Shown here piece by piece: positions 47,984 to 57,172 of a DNA stretch of 64,000 bases. A program made the translations under genes and the position numbers. The notes below the pieces were generated by a model. That model was not told where the DNA came from, searched no databases, and was given only the letters and a program-made list of their open reading frames with translations. Each line of letters begins with the position of its first letter. The first letter of the stretch is position 1. Source of the stretch: Blautia argi. GTDB taxonomy: Bacteria > Bacillota > Clostridia > Lachnospirales > Lachnospiraceae. The DNA lies in NCBI RefSeq assembly GCF_003287895.1, contig NZ_CP030280.1:40001-104000 (forward strand), given 5' to 3'.

Positions 47984-49903
47984 ATGAAAATAATCAATAT
48001 CGGCATTCTGGCCCATGTAGACGCAGGAAAAACTACATTGACAGAAAGTCTGCTATACACCAGTGGAGCGATTGCGGAACAGGGAAACGTGGATAAAGGG
48101 ACCACAAGAACAGACACTATGATTTTGGAACGGCAACGGGGAATTACCATTCAGACAGCGGTTACTTCTTTTTATTGGAATGATTATAAAATCAATATCG
48201 TGGACACTCCCGGTCATATGGATTTTTTAACCGAAGCATACCGCTCTTTATCTGTCCTTGACGGAGCTGTTTTAGTCATTTCAGCAAAAGACGGCGTACA
48301 GGCACAAACCCGTATATTATTCCATGCGCTTCAGAAAATGGACATTCCGACAATTATCTTTATAAATAAGATAGACCAAAATGGGATCGACCTGCAGTGT
48401 GTTTACCAAAGCATTAAAGATAAACTTACCAGTGATATGATTGTCATGCAGGAGGTTTCCCTGTCGCCAAAGATAACCATGACCGATATTTCTGCTTTAG
48501 ACAAATGGGATATGATTATTTCCGGAAGCGATGAACTATTAGAACGATATGTTGCAGAGGATTCTTTGGATATACAGGAATTACAATATGAAAAGTGCAA
48601 AAGAACCAGATGCTGCTCTTTGTTTCCTGTTTATCATGGGAGTGCAAAAGACAATTTAGGAACAGAAAAACTGATTGAAGCGATTATAGAAACTTTCATT
48701 ACAGAAACGGACGATATTCAGTCTGAATTATGTGGATATGTTTTTAAGGTTGAGTATACAGAGCGGAAAAAACGGCTTTCTTATTTACGCCTGTATCATG
48801 GGACGCTCCATTTACGGGATACCCTGCTGCTGTCAAAAAAGGAAAAAATAAAGATTACAGAAATGTGTATTCCGTCAAATGGTGAAATCGTCCCGGCTGA
48901 CCATGCCTGTCCGGGAGAAATTGTTATTTTAGCTGATGATACTTTGAAACTGAACGATATCCTGGGAAATGAAAAACTCCTGCCTCACAAAACACGGATT
49001 GATAATCCCATGCCATTACTTCGGACAACGGTAGAGCCGCAAAAGCCGGAGCAAAGGGAAGCCCTGTTAAATGCCCTCGCAGAGATTGCTGATACAGACC
49101 CTCTTTTGCATTTTGACATTGATACTGTTACCCATGAGATTATGTTATCTTTTTTGGGAAAAGTACAGTTAGAAGTTATTTGTTCGCTATTAGAAGAAAA
49201 ATATCATGTGGGCGTGGCTATGAAAGAGCCTTCGGTTATTTATCTGGAAAGACCGCAAAAAAAAGCGAGCTGCACGATTCATATTGAAGTGCCGCCGAAT
49301 CCGTTTTGGGCATCTATTGGTTTGACTGTAACACCGCTTCCTGTTGGAAGCGGAACACAATATAAAAGCGAGGTATCTCTCGGCTATTTAAACCAAAGTT
49401 TTCAAAATGCCGTCATGGAGGGTGTGCGTTATGGAATGGAGCAGGGCTTATATGGCTGGGGAGTGACAGACTGCCAAATTTGTTTTGATTATGGAGTTTA
49501 TTACAGCCCGGTCAGCACCCCCGCTGATTTTCGTTTTCTTGCGCCTGTCGTGTTGGAGCAGGCATTGAAAAAAGCAGGGACACAACTGTTGGAACCATAC
49601 CTTTCCTTTACCCTTTTTGCACCGCAGGAATATCTTTCACGGGCTTATAATGATGCACCAAAGTATTGCGCAATCATTGAATCAACCAGACTTGAAAAAG
49701 ATGAAGTTATTTTTAAGGGTGAAATCCCTGCCCGTTGTATCGGTGAATATAGGAATGATCTGAATTTTTATACAAATGGAAGAAGTGTCTGCATTACAGA
49801 ATTAAAAGGGTATCAGGAAACTTCCGGCGAGCCTGTATTTCAGCCACGCCGCCCGAACAGCCGTTTAGACAAGATCCGGCATATGTTTCAGAAGATAATG
49901 TAA
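47984..49903 (+). CDS. Tetracycline resistance ribosomal protection protein (Tet(M)/(O)/(W)/(32) class)
   Basis: EF-G-like GTPase that removes tetracycline from the ribosome. The 639-aa protein has G1 A-H-V-D-A-G-K-T-T, the switch region R-Q-R-G-I-T-I-Q, G3 D-T-P-G-H-M-D and N-K-I-D. C-terminal domain IV loops include [10 protein letters not shown], and the end reads [14 protein letters not shown]. Compared from memory, the first third reads closest to Tet(32)/Tet(O) and the last third closest to Tet(W), so it may be a mosaic or a separate allele. I do not assign a class letter. GGAGG precedes the ATG. Confidence 0.95.
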   Translation: MKIINIGILAHVDAGKTTLTESLLYTSGAIAEQGNVDKGTTRTDTMILERQRGITIQTAVTSFYWNDYKINIVDTPGHMDFLTEAYRSLSVLDGAVLVISAKDGVQAQTRILFHALQKMDIPTIIFINKIDQNGIDLQCVYQSIKDKLTSDMIVMQEVSLSPKITMTDISALDKWDMIISGSDELLERYVAEDSLDIQELQYEKCKRTRCCSLFPVYHGSAKDNLGTEKLIEAIIETFITETDDIQSELCGYVFKVEYTERKKRLSYLRLYHGTLHLRDTLLLSKKEKIKITEMCIPSNGEIVPADHACPGEIVILADDTLKLNDILGNEKLLPHKTRIDNPMPLLRTTVEPQKPEQREALLNALAEIADTDPLLHFDIDTVTHEIMLSFLGKVQLEVICSLLEEKYHVGVAMKEPSVIYLERPQKKASCTIHIEVPPNPFWASIGLTVTPLPVGSGTQYKSEVSLGYLNQSFQNAVMEGVRYGMEQGLYGWGVTDCQICFDYGVYYSPVSTPADFRFLAPVVLEQALKKAGTQLLEPYLSFTLFAPQEYLSRAYNDAPKYCAIIESTRLEKDEVIFKGEIPARCIGEYRNDLNFYTNGRSVCITELKGYQETSGEPVFQPRRPNSRLDKIRHMFQKIM

Positions 49904-49984
49904 CGTCTTGCGCAATGCAAGCGTTCATTGCTGGCTATTGCGAAATATCATTGATAAAATCAGCATCAGAGAGGAGGAACCATT

Positions 49985-50440
49985 TTGAACCAGAAACAGA
50001 CGGATATTACAACAGGAAAGCAAATACGTCATCTGCGAACACAATCGGGAATGACACAGGAAGAACTGGCTGGGGAATTGAATGTTACCCGGCAGGCGCT
50101 ATCGAATTGGGAGAGAGATGTTAATGAACCCGATTTAAATACGTTGAAAAAAATTTGTTTTCTTTTTGGAGTCCACATGGACGATTTTGCGAAGGAGGTA
50201 ATAACAAAAATGGAAACATGTGAAAAAAAAGAGAAACGACAATTTAATAAGTATGATATGGCAATTGGACTTTTTTATGGTGTCGGGATATTTCTTGGCA
50301 TTGGTATTTTCTTTGTTGGCGGTTTTATGACAATGTCGGGTGCAGGGTGGGGAGCATCACTATTTGGCGGTGGCTGTTTTTCTCTTGTATTTGGCTTGAT
50401 ATGCCATGCAGTTATTACATTGAGAAGAAATGACAAATGA
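49985..50440 (+). CDS. XRE family regulator with C-terminal membrane domain
   Basis: A 151-aa protein. Residues 8-65 are a Cro/C1 helix-turn-helix (I-R-H-L-R-T-Q-S-G-M-T-Q-E-E-L-A, V-T-R-Q-A-L-S-N-W-E-R). Residues about 90-145 form two glycine-rich transmembrane helices. Membrane-tethered XRE proteins of this kind often sense envelope stress. The start is TTG at 49985 with GAGGAGG upstream. It lies 81 bp after the tet gene. Confidence 0.88.
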   Translation: MNQKQTDITTGKQIRHLRTQSGMTQEELAGELNVTRQALSNWERDVNEPDLNTLKKICFLFGVHMDDFAKEVITKMETCEKKEKRQFNKYDMAIGLFYGVGIFLGIGIFFVGGFMTMSGAGWGASLFGGGCFSLVFGLICHAVITLRRNDK

Positions 50441-50510
50441 TGACATATCCTGCTTTCTAGACTTTTCGGTCATATCGCGTAAAAAAGCCGCTGCTTTTGG
50501 CTTTCCAATA

Positions 50511-50560
50511 GCGGCGGCAAAGGGAAATATCCTTTGAATACCTTACAGAAGAAAAGTTTT
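50511..50560 (+). pseudogene. Relic of a sigma-like (Tn916 orf7-type) gene
   Basis: The segment reads K-R-E-I-S-F-E-Y-L-T-E-E-K and is nearly identical at DNA level to 51742-51780 in the intact sigma-like gene (K-R-E-I-S-L-E-Y-L-T-D-E-K). Sequence on either side does not match. A hairpin, GCCGCT/AGCGGC (50488-50515), precedes it. It shows a second, deleted copy of the element backbone. Confidence 0.55.
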
Positions 50561-50653
50561 GCAGCATTATAAAAATAAAAGCCTATACCATTTTGGAAAG
50601 AAAAGATACATAATAGTCAAGACGGCAACAATCAGAAGTTATGGAGGGTAACA

Positions 50654-51421
50654 ATGGAATATAGTAAGGAAGATTTAATGGAAGCAAAAAGGCAAATTTT
50701 GGGAGTGGGAGAGAACATGGGAACAGAGGAAAGTAAAAAAATCTGGGAGAAAAACGCACAATTTTGGGATAATGCAATGGGTGACAAATCTAATGAATTT
50801 CACAGAGAGGTAGTGCGTCCCAAAGTAACGGAACTTCTATCTCCTAATCCTGCGGATTACATTTTGGATATTGCGTGTGGCAATGGAAATTATTCTTCGT
50901 ATCTTGCACAAAGAGGCGCTTCGATTGTCGCTTTTGATTACAGCAAAAAAATGATAGAATTGGCTAAAAGACGGCAATCACAATATGCAAAACAAATTGA
51001 ATTTTGTGTAGCGGATGCGACCAATAGAGAAAGTATATTAGAATTAAAAAGAAATCGAGCCTTTACGAAAGCAGTTTCTAATATGGCAATTATGGATATT
51101 ACGGATATTGAACCACTTCTTATGGCTGTTTATGAACTGTTGGAGGAAAGCGGAATTTTTGTCTTTGCAACGCAACACCCTTGTTTTATCACGTTGACTG
51201 AAAAATATATGACACCGCACAGTTACTATGGTATAGCGATTGAAGGGCAACCGGAGGAGCAGATTTATTATCATCGTTCCATACAAGATATTTTTAACCT
51301 TTGTTTTAGAGCTGGATTTGTCATTGATGGATTTTATGAAGAATGTTTCAAAAACAACAAAGAAATTCCTATGGTAATGATAGTAAGGCTTAAAAAGGTA
51401 AAACGTGATAGCTTAAAATAA
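50654..51421 (+). CDS. Class I SAM-dependent methyltransferase
   Basis: A 255-aa enzyme with the SAM motif I-L-D-I-A-C-G-N-G-N-Y near residue 70, D-Y-S-K-K-M-I-E (motif II acid) and a post-motif V-S-N-M-A-I-M-D. The substrate is unknown; small-molecule methyltransferases of this type fit best. The gene is much more AT-rich than the element backbone to its right and lies between a sigma-gene relic and the intact sigma gene, so it looks like separately acquired cargo. Confidence 0.85.
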   Translation: MEYSKEDLMEAKRQILGVGENMGTEESKKIWEKNAQFWDNAMGDKSNEFHREVVRPKVTELLSPNPADYILDIACGNGNYSSYLAQRGASIVAFDYSKKMIELAKRRQSQYAKQIEFCVADATNRESILELKRNRAFTKAVSNMAIMDITDIEPLLMAVYELLEESGIFVFATQHPCFITLTEKYMTPHSYYGIAIEGQPEEQIYYHRSIQDIFNLCFRAGFVIDGFYEECFKNNKEIPMVMIVRLKKVKRDSLK

Positions 51422-51462
51422 ATTCAAGTTTGCCGGATAAATAGCAAACCTGGCCGAGCCAG

Positions 51463-51502
51463 TCAACGGTCAAGATGAACGGGCTTCGCCCGCCGTTGAC
51501 AG
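51463..51502. repeat. Hairpin in the 204-bp spacer before the sigma-like gene
   Basis: GTCAACGG and CCGTTGAC flank an inner CGGGC-TTC-GCCCG stem. The spacer 51422-51625 is where composition jumps from AT-rich to GC-rich, so an element end may lie here. No gene is seen in it. Confidence 0.5.
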
Positions 51503-51625
51503 CCCCGCCCGGTTTTGCAGTTAGGCAGTCAAGGAGCGACAGCCTAAAGTGCTGCCGCCCCTTACTATCATAAAAAGCAACTACTAACCAGCCACAGCCC
51601 TTTTGGGAGGAAAGGGGGATTTTCC

Positions 51626-52072
51626 ATGACCTGTACAGAAGAATATCGGGAACATATCGAGTACACTTTCCATGCCTTTTGCAAAGTCGTTATCCGAAAT
51701 GCAACGATCAACGCAGCGAGGACACGGAGCAGGAAGCACAAAAGAGAAATATCCCTTGAATACCTCACAGACGAAAAGCACTACCCTTTAGGCACGACAG
51801 ATGAATATTTCCAAGCCCCGGAGCCGGACGAGGAATACATACTTACCCTTTGCGGCGATACGGTCATTTTCAGCAGCGGCTTACTTGCGGAAGCCCTGTC
51901 ACGGCTGGACGAACGGGAGCGGGAAATGATTTACCTGTCCTTTTTCAAGCGTATTCCACAGCACGAAATTGGCAGACAGTACGGGCGCAGCCGCAGCACA
52001 GCGGGCTACCATATCCGAAAAGTCCTACGGCAGCTCCAAGCGGAAATGGAGGGAATGGCATATGAGAAATAA
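51626..52072 (+). CDS. Sigma-70-like regulator of a mobile element (Tn916 orf7 type)
   Basis: A 148-aa protein. The C-terminal half is a sigma region 4 helix-turn-helix (L-D-E-R-E-R-E-M-I-Y-L-S-F-F, I-G-R-Q-Y-G-R-S-R-S-T-A-G-Y-H). The N-terminal part resembles Orf7 of Tn916-family elements. It overlaps the next HTH gene. It probably activates transfer or recombination genes of the element. Confidence 0.85.
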   Translation: MTCTEEYREHIEYTFHAFCKVVIRNATINAARTRSRKHKREISLEYLTDEKHYPLGTTDEYFQAPEPDEEYILTLCGDTVIFSSGLLAEALSRLDEREREMIYLSFFKRIPQHEIGRQYGRSRSTAGYHIRKVLRQLQAEMEGMAYEK

Positions 52073-52265
52073 TAGGCTTCTCCCCTATGAAACAATCGTC
52101 CAAGCCACCAGCGGGGAGCCGGAAGCGGTGGGAACTGTATTGCAGTATTACCGCCGCCGCATACAATGTGCCGCCCGTGTGAATGGACGGGTAGACCAAG
52201 ATACAGAGGACTACATCACCCAGACGCTTCTCACAGCTATTTTCAAGTTCCGCTTTGGGAGATAG
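52062..52265 (+). CDS. Helix-turn-helix domain protein (Tn916 orf8 type)
   Basis: A 67-aa protein with L-L-P-Y-E-T-I-V-Q-A-T-S-G-E-P-E-A-V and a conserved end F-K-F-R-F, as in the small HTH proteins paired with the Orf7-like sigma factor. The ATG lies within the sigma gene, giving an 11-bp overlap and likely coupling. Confidence 0.8.
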   Translation: MRNNRLLPYETIVQATSGEPEAVGTVLQYYRRRIQCAARVNGRVDQDTEDYITQTLLTAIFKFRFGR

Positions 52266-52311
52266 CCCTACCGCCTACAACTGAATAACCGCCGCTTCGC
52301 CGGCAACCAGA

Positions 52312-52350
52312 AAGCAGTAAATCTATTCAACAGATTTGCTGCTTTTTTTC
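52312..52350 (+). terminator. Terminator after the sigma/HTH pair
   Basis: AGCAGTAAATCT pairs with AGATTTGCTGCT (one mismatch) and is followed by seven T residues. Confidence 0.85.
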
Positions 52351-52487
52351 GTTCCTGTTTGGCATTTTTGAAAATCCCCAGTATGAAAAAACAAAAGGGA
52401 AAATTGCCGCCGCAGTTGGCAAAATCCCTTACTTATCCGTGGAGGGTATCAAAGAAAAAAATACTGCCATTGTCCGCCTTTTTCGGC

Positions 52488-52869
52488 TTGCGTGGTGTTG
52501 TAGGGAATAAGGGGAAATTCTAAAAATCTCCGTCCATTTTGCTTTGCGTGGTGTTGTAGGTAGTGAAAGGAAAATTTTCAAGATATGCCGGAATAGCGGG
52601 TAGCAAAGCCCTTTTGAAACGTCTTGTTAGCGGAAAGTACGGAAGCCGGGGAACGCCGGAGTTTTTCAGAGCAAGATTCTACCGCAGTACCAAAATTCGC
52701 TTATCGCTCATTTTGCCCCTGCGGGAATCTTGTTGGGGAGTGCCTTCCCCAAACCCTGCTTATGCGGCTTACGCCGCTGGAAAATCCCTCAAAATAATTT
52801 TTCGGATTTTTCAAAAACAGTTCCGCTTTACACCCTGTTTTTCTCCTATTAGTGAGAGGACACCACGCA
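52488..52869. repeat. Repeats upstream of mobC, candidate oriT region
   Basis: The 17-mer TTGCGTGGTGTTGTAGG occurs at 52488-52504 and 52544-52560 with a 56-bp period. A 10-bp inverted copy, ACACCACGCA, lies at 52860-52869, just before the mobC ribosome site. The 540-bp spacer lies directly upstream of MobC and relaxase, where oriT normally sits. No gene is supported in 52351-52889. Confidence 0.5.
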
Positions 52870-52889
52870 CAGCCGAAGGAGGTTTTACC

Positions 52890-53288
52890 ATGCGAAAACG
52901 ATATAACACGCCGCACCGCAGCCGGGTAGTCAAGACACGCATGACCGAGGAAGAATACGCCGAGTTTGCGGAAAGGCTTTCTGCTTACAACATGAGCCAA
53001 GCCGAGTTTATCCGGCAAGCCATAACCGGGGCAGCCATACGCCCCATCATAACCGTTTCCCCCGTCAATGACGAGTTGCTTGCCGCTGTCGGGAAGCTGA
53101 CCGCCGAATACGGCAGGATCGGCGGCAACTTAAACCAGATAGCCCGGACGCTGAACGAGTGGCACAGCCCCTACCCGCAGCTTGCCGGGGAGGTACGGGC
53201 GGCGGTTTCCGACCTTGCTGCCCTAAAGTTTGAAGTCTTGCAGAAAGTGGGTGACGCTGTTGGCAACATTCAAACATATCAGCTCTAA
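52890..53288 (+). CDS. mobC: Mobilization accessory protein MobC
   Basis: A 132-aa ribbon-helix-helix protein. It starts M-R-K-R-Y-N-T-P-H-R and has T-R-M-T-E-E-E-Y-A-E-F, M-S-Q-A-E-F-I-R-Q-A and the MobC signature G-R-I-G-G-N-L-N-Q-I-A-R-T-L-N. It helps the relaxase at oriT. ATG 52890 follows AAGGAGG; the longer in-frame extension upstream is non-coding repeat DNA. It overlaps the relaxase start. Confidence 0.9.
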   Translation: MRKRYNTPHRSRVVKTRMTEEEYAEFAERLSAYNMSQAEFIRQAITGAAIRPIITVSPVNDELLAAVGKLTAEYGRIGGNLNQIARTLNEWHSPYPQLAGEVRAAVSDLAALKFEVLQKVGDAVGNIQTYQL

Positions 53289-54887
53289 AAATGCGGACTA
53301 TGGCGCAGCGGAAGCCTATCTCACATTTGAGCATGACGAGTTTACCATGAAGCCCACCCTTGATGAAAACGGGCGGCTGATACCGAGGGAGGATTACCGC
53401 ATTTCTTCCCTCAACTGTGGGGGCGAGGATTTCGCTGTTGCCTGTATGCGGGCTAATCTCCGCTATGAGAAAAACCAAAAACGGGAAGATGTGAAAAGCC
53501 ACCACTATATCATCAGCTTTGACCCACGGGACGGGACAGACAACGGCTTGACCGTAGACCGGGCGCAGGAGCTGGGCGAGCAGTTCTGTAAAGAGCATTT
53601 CCCCGGACACCAAGCCTTAGTCTGCACCCACCCGGACGGGCATAACCACAGCGGCAATATCCATGTGCATATCGTCATCAACTCCCTGCGGATTTATGAA
53701 GTCCCGCTTCTGCCCTACATGGACAGACCAGCCGACACACGGGAGGGCTGCAAGCACCGCTGCACCAACGCCGCTATGGAATATTTCAAGAGTGAAGTCA
53801 TGGAGATGTGCCACCGGGAGGGGCTTTACCAAATCGACCTCCTAAGCGGCAGCAAGGAACGGATAACCGAACGGGAATACTGGGCGGCAAAGAAAGGACA
53901 GCTTGCCCTTGATAAAGAGAACGCTGTCAGAGAAGCCGCAGGACAGCCGACCAAGCCCACCAAGTTTGAAACGGACAAGGCGAAGCTGCGCCGGACGATA
54001 CGGCAGGCACTTTCCCAAGCTGGCAGCTTTGACGAATTTTCTTCCCTTTTGCTGCGGGAGGGTGTGACCGTCAAGGAGAGCCGGGGGCGGCTTTCCTACC
54101 TCACGCCGGACAGGACAAAGCCTATCACAGCCCGGAAGCTGGGGGACGATTTTGACAAGGCTGCTGTCCTTGTCCTGCTTACGCAGAACGCCCACAGAGC
54201 CGCCGAACAGAGCAAGCAAAGCCATACTCGAATACCCTGCCGCGGTTAAAAAGCTGTCACAAGGGGAAAAAACCACAAAAAACCACCCCGGCAGACAACA
54301 CCTTGCAGCGCATGGTTGACCGGGAAGCCAAGCGAGCCGAGGGCAAGGGCGTGGGCTATGACCGCTGGGCGGCAAAGCACAACCTAAAGCAAATGGCAGC
54401 TACCGTTACCGCCTATCAGCAGTACGGCTTTTCTTCCCCGGAGGAACTGGACGAAGCCTGTTCTGCCGCCTATACCGCCATGCGGGAAAGCCTTACAGAG
54501 CTGAAGCAGATGGAAAAGACGCTGAACGGGAAAAAGGAGCTGCAACGGCAGGTGCTTGCCTATTCCAAGACCCGCCCTGTCCGGGACGGGCTGAAACAGC
54601 AGAAAAACGCCAAAGCAAAAGCAGCCTACCGTCAGAAGTACGAAAGCGACTTTATCATAGCAGACGCAGCCGCCCGCTATTTCAGGGAAAACGGCATTTC
54701 CAAGCTGCCGAGCTATAAAGCCCTGCAAGCAGAGATTGAAACCCTTATCCAAGAGAAAAACAGCGGCTACAACGATTACCGGGCAAAACGGGAGGAATAC
54801 CGCCGCTTACAGACTGTCAAGGGCAATATCGACCAGATTTTACACCGGGAGCGCAAGCCTGTGAAAAGGCAGGAACAGGAACGATAA
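53260..54887 (+). pseudogene. Relaxase/mobilization nuclease, two +1 frameshifts
   Basis: Nicks oriT for transfer. The start is TTG at 53260 (A-T-F-K-H-I-S-S-K-N), inside mobC. The nuclease domain shows H-H-Y-I-I-S-F-D-P and the histidine triad H-N-H-S-G-N-I-H-V-H-I-V-I-N, with the rest of a MOB_P-like domain. The frame breaks near 54218-54220 (extra A in a 3-A run) and again in the 6-A run 54277-54282. Beyond it the C-terminal helical region (L-Q-R-M-V-D-R-E-A-K to the end) is complete. Correcting both gives about 541 aa. As written, the nuclease domain alone is made. Confidence 0.88.
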
Positions 54888-55072
54888 AAACCGCCCCAAA
54901 ATGTACCCGAACCTATACAGAACAAGGGGGCTGCCCCGTACCCTATCCGCAAATACCAAAGGATTTTTTAACGGGCTTATAGGGCAGAAAAAACCCGAAA
55001 ATGATACCGAGATGATACAGAATTACCGCCGATACCGCCACACCAGCGGAAACGGCAGAAAGGAGCGCACCC

Positions 55073-55285
55073 ATGCCAAGAATGAGCAAGAAACGGCGGC
55101 TGGAATGGTCTTTTTTCCTGCGGCAAGTGAAAGTCGGGAATTCCACCTGCGATCGTATCACATACAATGACCTCTGCCGGGGCTGTACCCATAGCTGCAA
55201 GCAGAGCTTCCGGGCGGTTATCATACTCTGCCCCCACTACTACTCCAAACGCCGGAAAAAGGAGGACAGGGACAATGGCAGATAA
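55073..55285 (+). CDS. Small cysteine-rich mobile-element protein
   Basis: A 70-aa basic protein starting M-P-R-M-S-K-K, with Y-N-D-L-C-R-G-C-T-H-S-C-K-Q-S-F-R-A-V-I and a later cysteine in I-L-C-P. The C-x-x-C-x-x-x-C pattern suggests metal binding. A close relative is at 63670-63858, also directly before a replication gene. Function is unknown. It overlaps the next gene. Confidence 0.7.
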   Translation: MPRMSKKRRLEWSFFLRQVKVGNSTCDRITYNDLCRGCTHSCKQSFRAVIILCPHYYSKRRKKEDRDNGR

Positions 55286-56024
55286 CCGCAAGTATTACTA
55301 CCTCAAGCTGAAAGAGAACTTTTTTGACAGCGACTCCATTGTGCTGCTGGAAGATATGAAAGACGGGATTTTATACTCCAATATCCTCTTGAAGCTGTAC
55401 TTAAAATCGCTGAAAAACGGCGGGAAATTGCAGCTTGACGAGCATATCCCCTACACAGCGCAGATGATAGCGACACTGACCCGCCACCAGATAGGGACGG
55501 TTGAGAGGGCTTTAGAGATTTTCCGGCAGTTGGGGCTTGTGGAGCAGCTTGACAGCGGGGCTTTCTATATGACCGACATTGAGCTGATGATAGGACAGTC
55601 CTCTACCGAAGCCGAGCGGAAACGGGCTGCAAGACTGGAAAACAAGGCACTTTTACCGCCCCGGACAAAAGGCGGACATTTGTCCGACATTCGTCCACCA
55701 GAGATAGAGATAGAGTTAGAGAAAGAGATAGAGATAGAAAAAGAGAGAGAGGGAGAAACGGGACACCCCGCCCCCGCCGCTTATGGCAGATACAACAATG
55801 TGATACTGACCGATACAGAGCTTTCCGGGCTAAAAACAGAGTTGCCCGACAAGTGGGAGTATTATATTGACCGGCTTTCCTGCCATATCGCTTCCACCGG
55901 GAAACAGTACCACAGCCATGCAGCCACCATTTACAAGTGGGCGCAGGAGGACGCTGCCAAAGGCAAGGCTGCCCCGAAACAGGGCATACCCGATTATTCA
56001 TGCAAGGAGGGCGAGAGCTTATGA
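55275..56024 (+). CDS. Phage-type replisome organizer protein
   Basis: A 249-aa replication protein with K-Y-Y-Y-L-K-L-K-E-N-F-F-D and a winged-helix N-terminal domain (Y-S-N-I-L-L-K-L-Y-L-K-S-L-K-N-G-G). A very low-complexity Glu/Ile/Lys stretch (I-E-I-E-L-E-K-E) at about residues 145-165 comes from GAGATA repeats. A C-terminal helical domain follows. It probably recruits the DnaC-like loader encoded next. The ATG at 55275 overlaps the previous gene. Confidence 0.82.
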   Translation: MADNRKYYYLKLKENFFDSDSIVLLEDMKDGILYSNILLKLYLKSLKNGGKLQLDEHIPYTAQMIATLTRHQIGTVERALEIFRQLGLVEQLDSGAFYMTDIELMIGQSSTEAERKRAARLENKALLPPRTKGGHLSDIRPPEIEIELEKEIEIEKEREGETGHPAPAAYGRYNNVILTDTELSGLKTELPDKWEYYIDRLSCHIASTGKQYHSHAATIYKWAQEDAAKGKAAPKQGIPDYSCKEGESL

Positions 56025-56876
56025 AAAACGGAATTGAAGCTATGATTACGGACATTACAGCCACTACCGCCGAAGCGGAGGACTACACAGGCGAGGACGG
56101 GCTTTTATACTGCGGTAAGTGCCATACGCCCAAAGAAGCCTATTTTGCAGAGGGAAAGACTTGTTTCGGGCGTGACCGCCACCCGGCAGAGTGCGACTGC
56201 CAGCGGGCAGCCCGTGAAAAGCAGCAAGCCGCCGAAAGCCGACAGAAGCACCTTGAAAAAGTGGAGGACTTGAAACGCCGGGGCTTTACCGACCCTGCTA
56301 TGCGGAACTGGACATTTGAGCATGACAACGGCAGAAACCCGCAGACCGAAACCGCCCGCTTTTATGTGGAGAGCTGGGAAACCATGCAGGCTGAAAATAT
56401 CGGCTACCTGTTTTGGGGCGGCGTGGGGACGGGAAAAAGCTACCTTGCCGCCTGTATCGCCAACGCCCTTATGGAAAAAAGAGGTTGCCGTCTGCATGAC
56501 AAACTTTGCAACGATACTGGGTGACCTTGCCGCCAGCTTTGAGGGCAGGAACGAATATATTTCCCGCCTTTGCAGCTACCCTCTGCTGATACTTGATGAT
56601 TTCGGTATGGAGCGAGGAACAGAATACGGGCTGGAACAGGTTTACAGCGTGATTGACAGCCGTTACCGAAGCGGCAAGCCGCTGATCGCCACGACCAACC
56701 TCACGCTGGAGGAATTGCAGCACCCGCAGGACACGCCCCACGCCCGTATCTATGACAGGCTGACTTCCATGTGCGCCCCCGTCCGCTTCACGGGCAGCAA
56801 CTTCCGAAAGGAAACCGCACAGGAAAAGCTGGAACGCTTAAAGCAACTGATGAAGCAGCGAAAGGAGAGCCTATGA
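56021..56876 (+). pseudogene. DnaC/IstB-like ATPase, +1 frameshift
   Basis: Helicase loader-type AAA+ protein. The first frame has an N-terminal Cys cluster (Y-C-G-K-C-H, E-C-D-C) and Walker A G-G-V-G-T-G-K-S-Y. It runs through A-L-M-E-K and then goes off in the 6-A run 56475-56480. Removing one A continues E-V-A-V-C-M-T-N-F to Walker B L-L-I-L-D-D-F-G and the sensor region I-A-T-T-N-L, ending at 56876. Corrected length is about 284 aa. It overlaps both neighbours by 4 bp. Confidence 0.87.
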
Positions 56877-57061
56877 CAGAAACGAAACAGACAAGCACCA
56901 CCAAAACAGACCGCCGCCCGGACTGTGTGACGGAAATCCGCATGGGCAACTCCGTCCTTACCGTTTCCGGCTTCTTCAAGCAGGGCGCAACCGACACCGC
57001 AGCCGACAAGATGATGAAAGTGCTGGAAGCGGAAGCTGCTACACAAAAAACGGCGATTTGA
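56873..57061 (+). CDS. tnpW: TnpW family transposon protein
   Basis: A 62-aa protein with R-M-G-N-S-V-L-T-V-S-G-F-F-K and T-A-A-D-K-M-M-K-V-L near the end, the TnpW hallmarks. It overlaps the ATPase gene by 4 bp and precedes the recombinase. Its molecular role is unknown. Confidence 0.8.
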   Translation: MTETKQTSTTKTDRRPDCVTEIRMGNSVLTVSGFFKQGATDTAADKMMKVLEAEAATQKTAI

Positions 57062-57172
57062 CCGACCATAAAGAAGCAGATTTGACGCTTTTGCCGCTAT
57101 ACAGACAGCCGCCCCATGTGGTACAATCAAGGTACGGAATAGTGGGGCTGGCTGTCGGAAACGGAGGATTTT

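Noticed and set aside
52563..52889. N-terminal extension of MobC
   Set aside because: It runs through the repeat region, has no ribosome site, and the family start M-R-K-R-Y follows AAGGAGG at 52890.
54901..55170. Open frame before the small Cys-rich gene
   Set aside because: It overlaps the Cys-rich gene in another frame, and its composition and lack of ribosome site argue against it.
55690..55750. GAGATA tandem repeats as a phase-variable tract
   Set aside because: The repeats are imperfect and stay in frame within the replisome organizer, encoding an Ile/Glu-rich linker.
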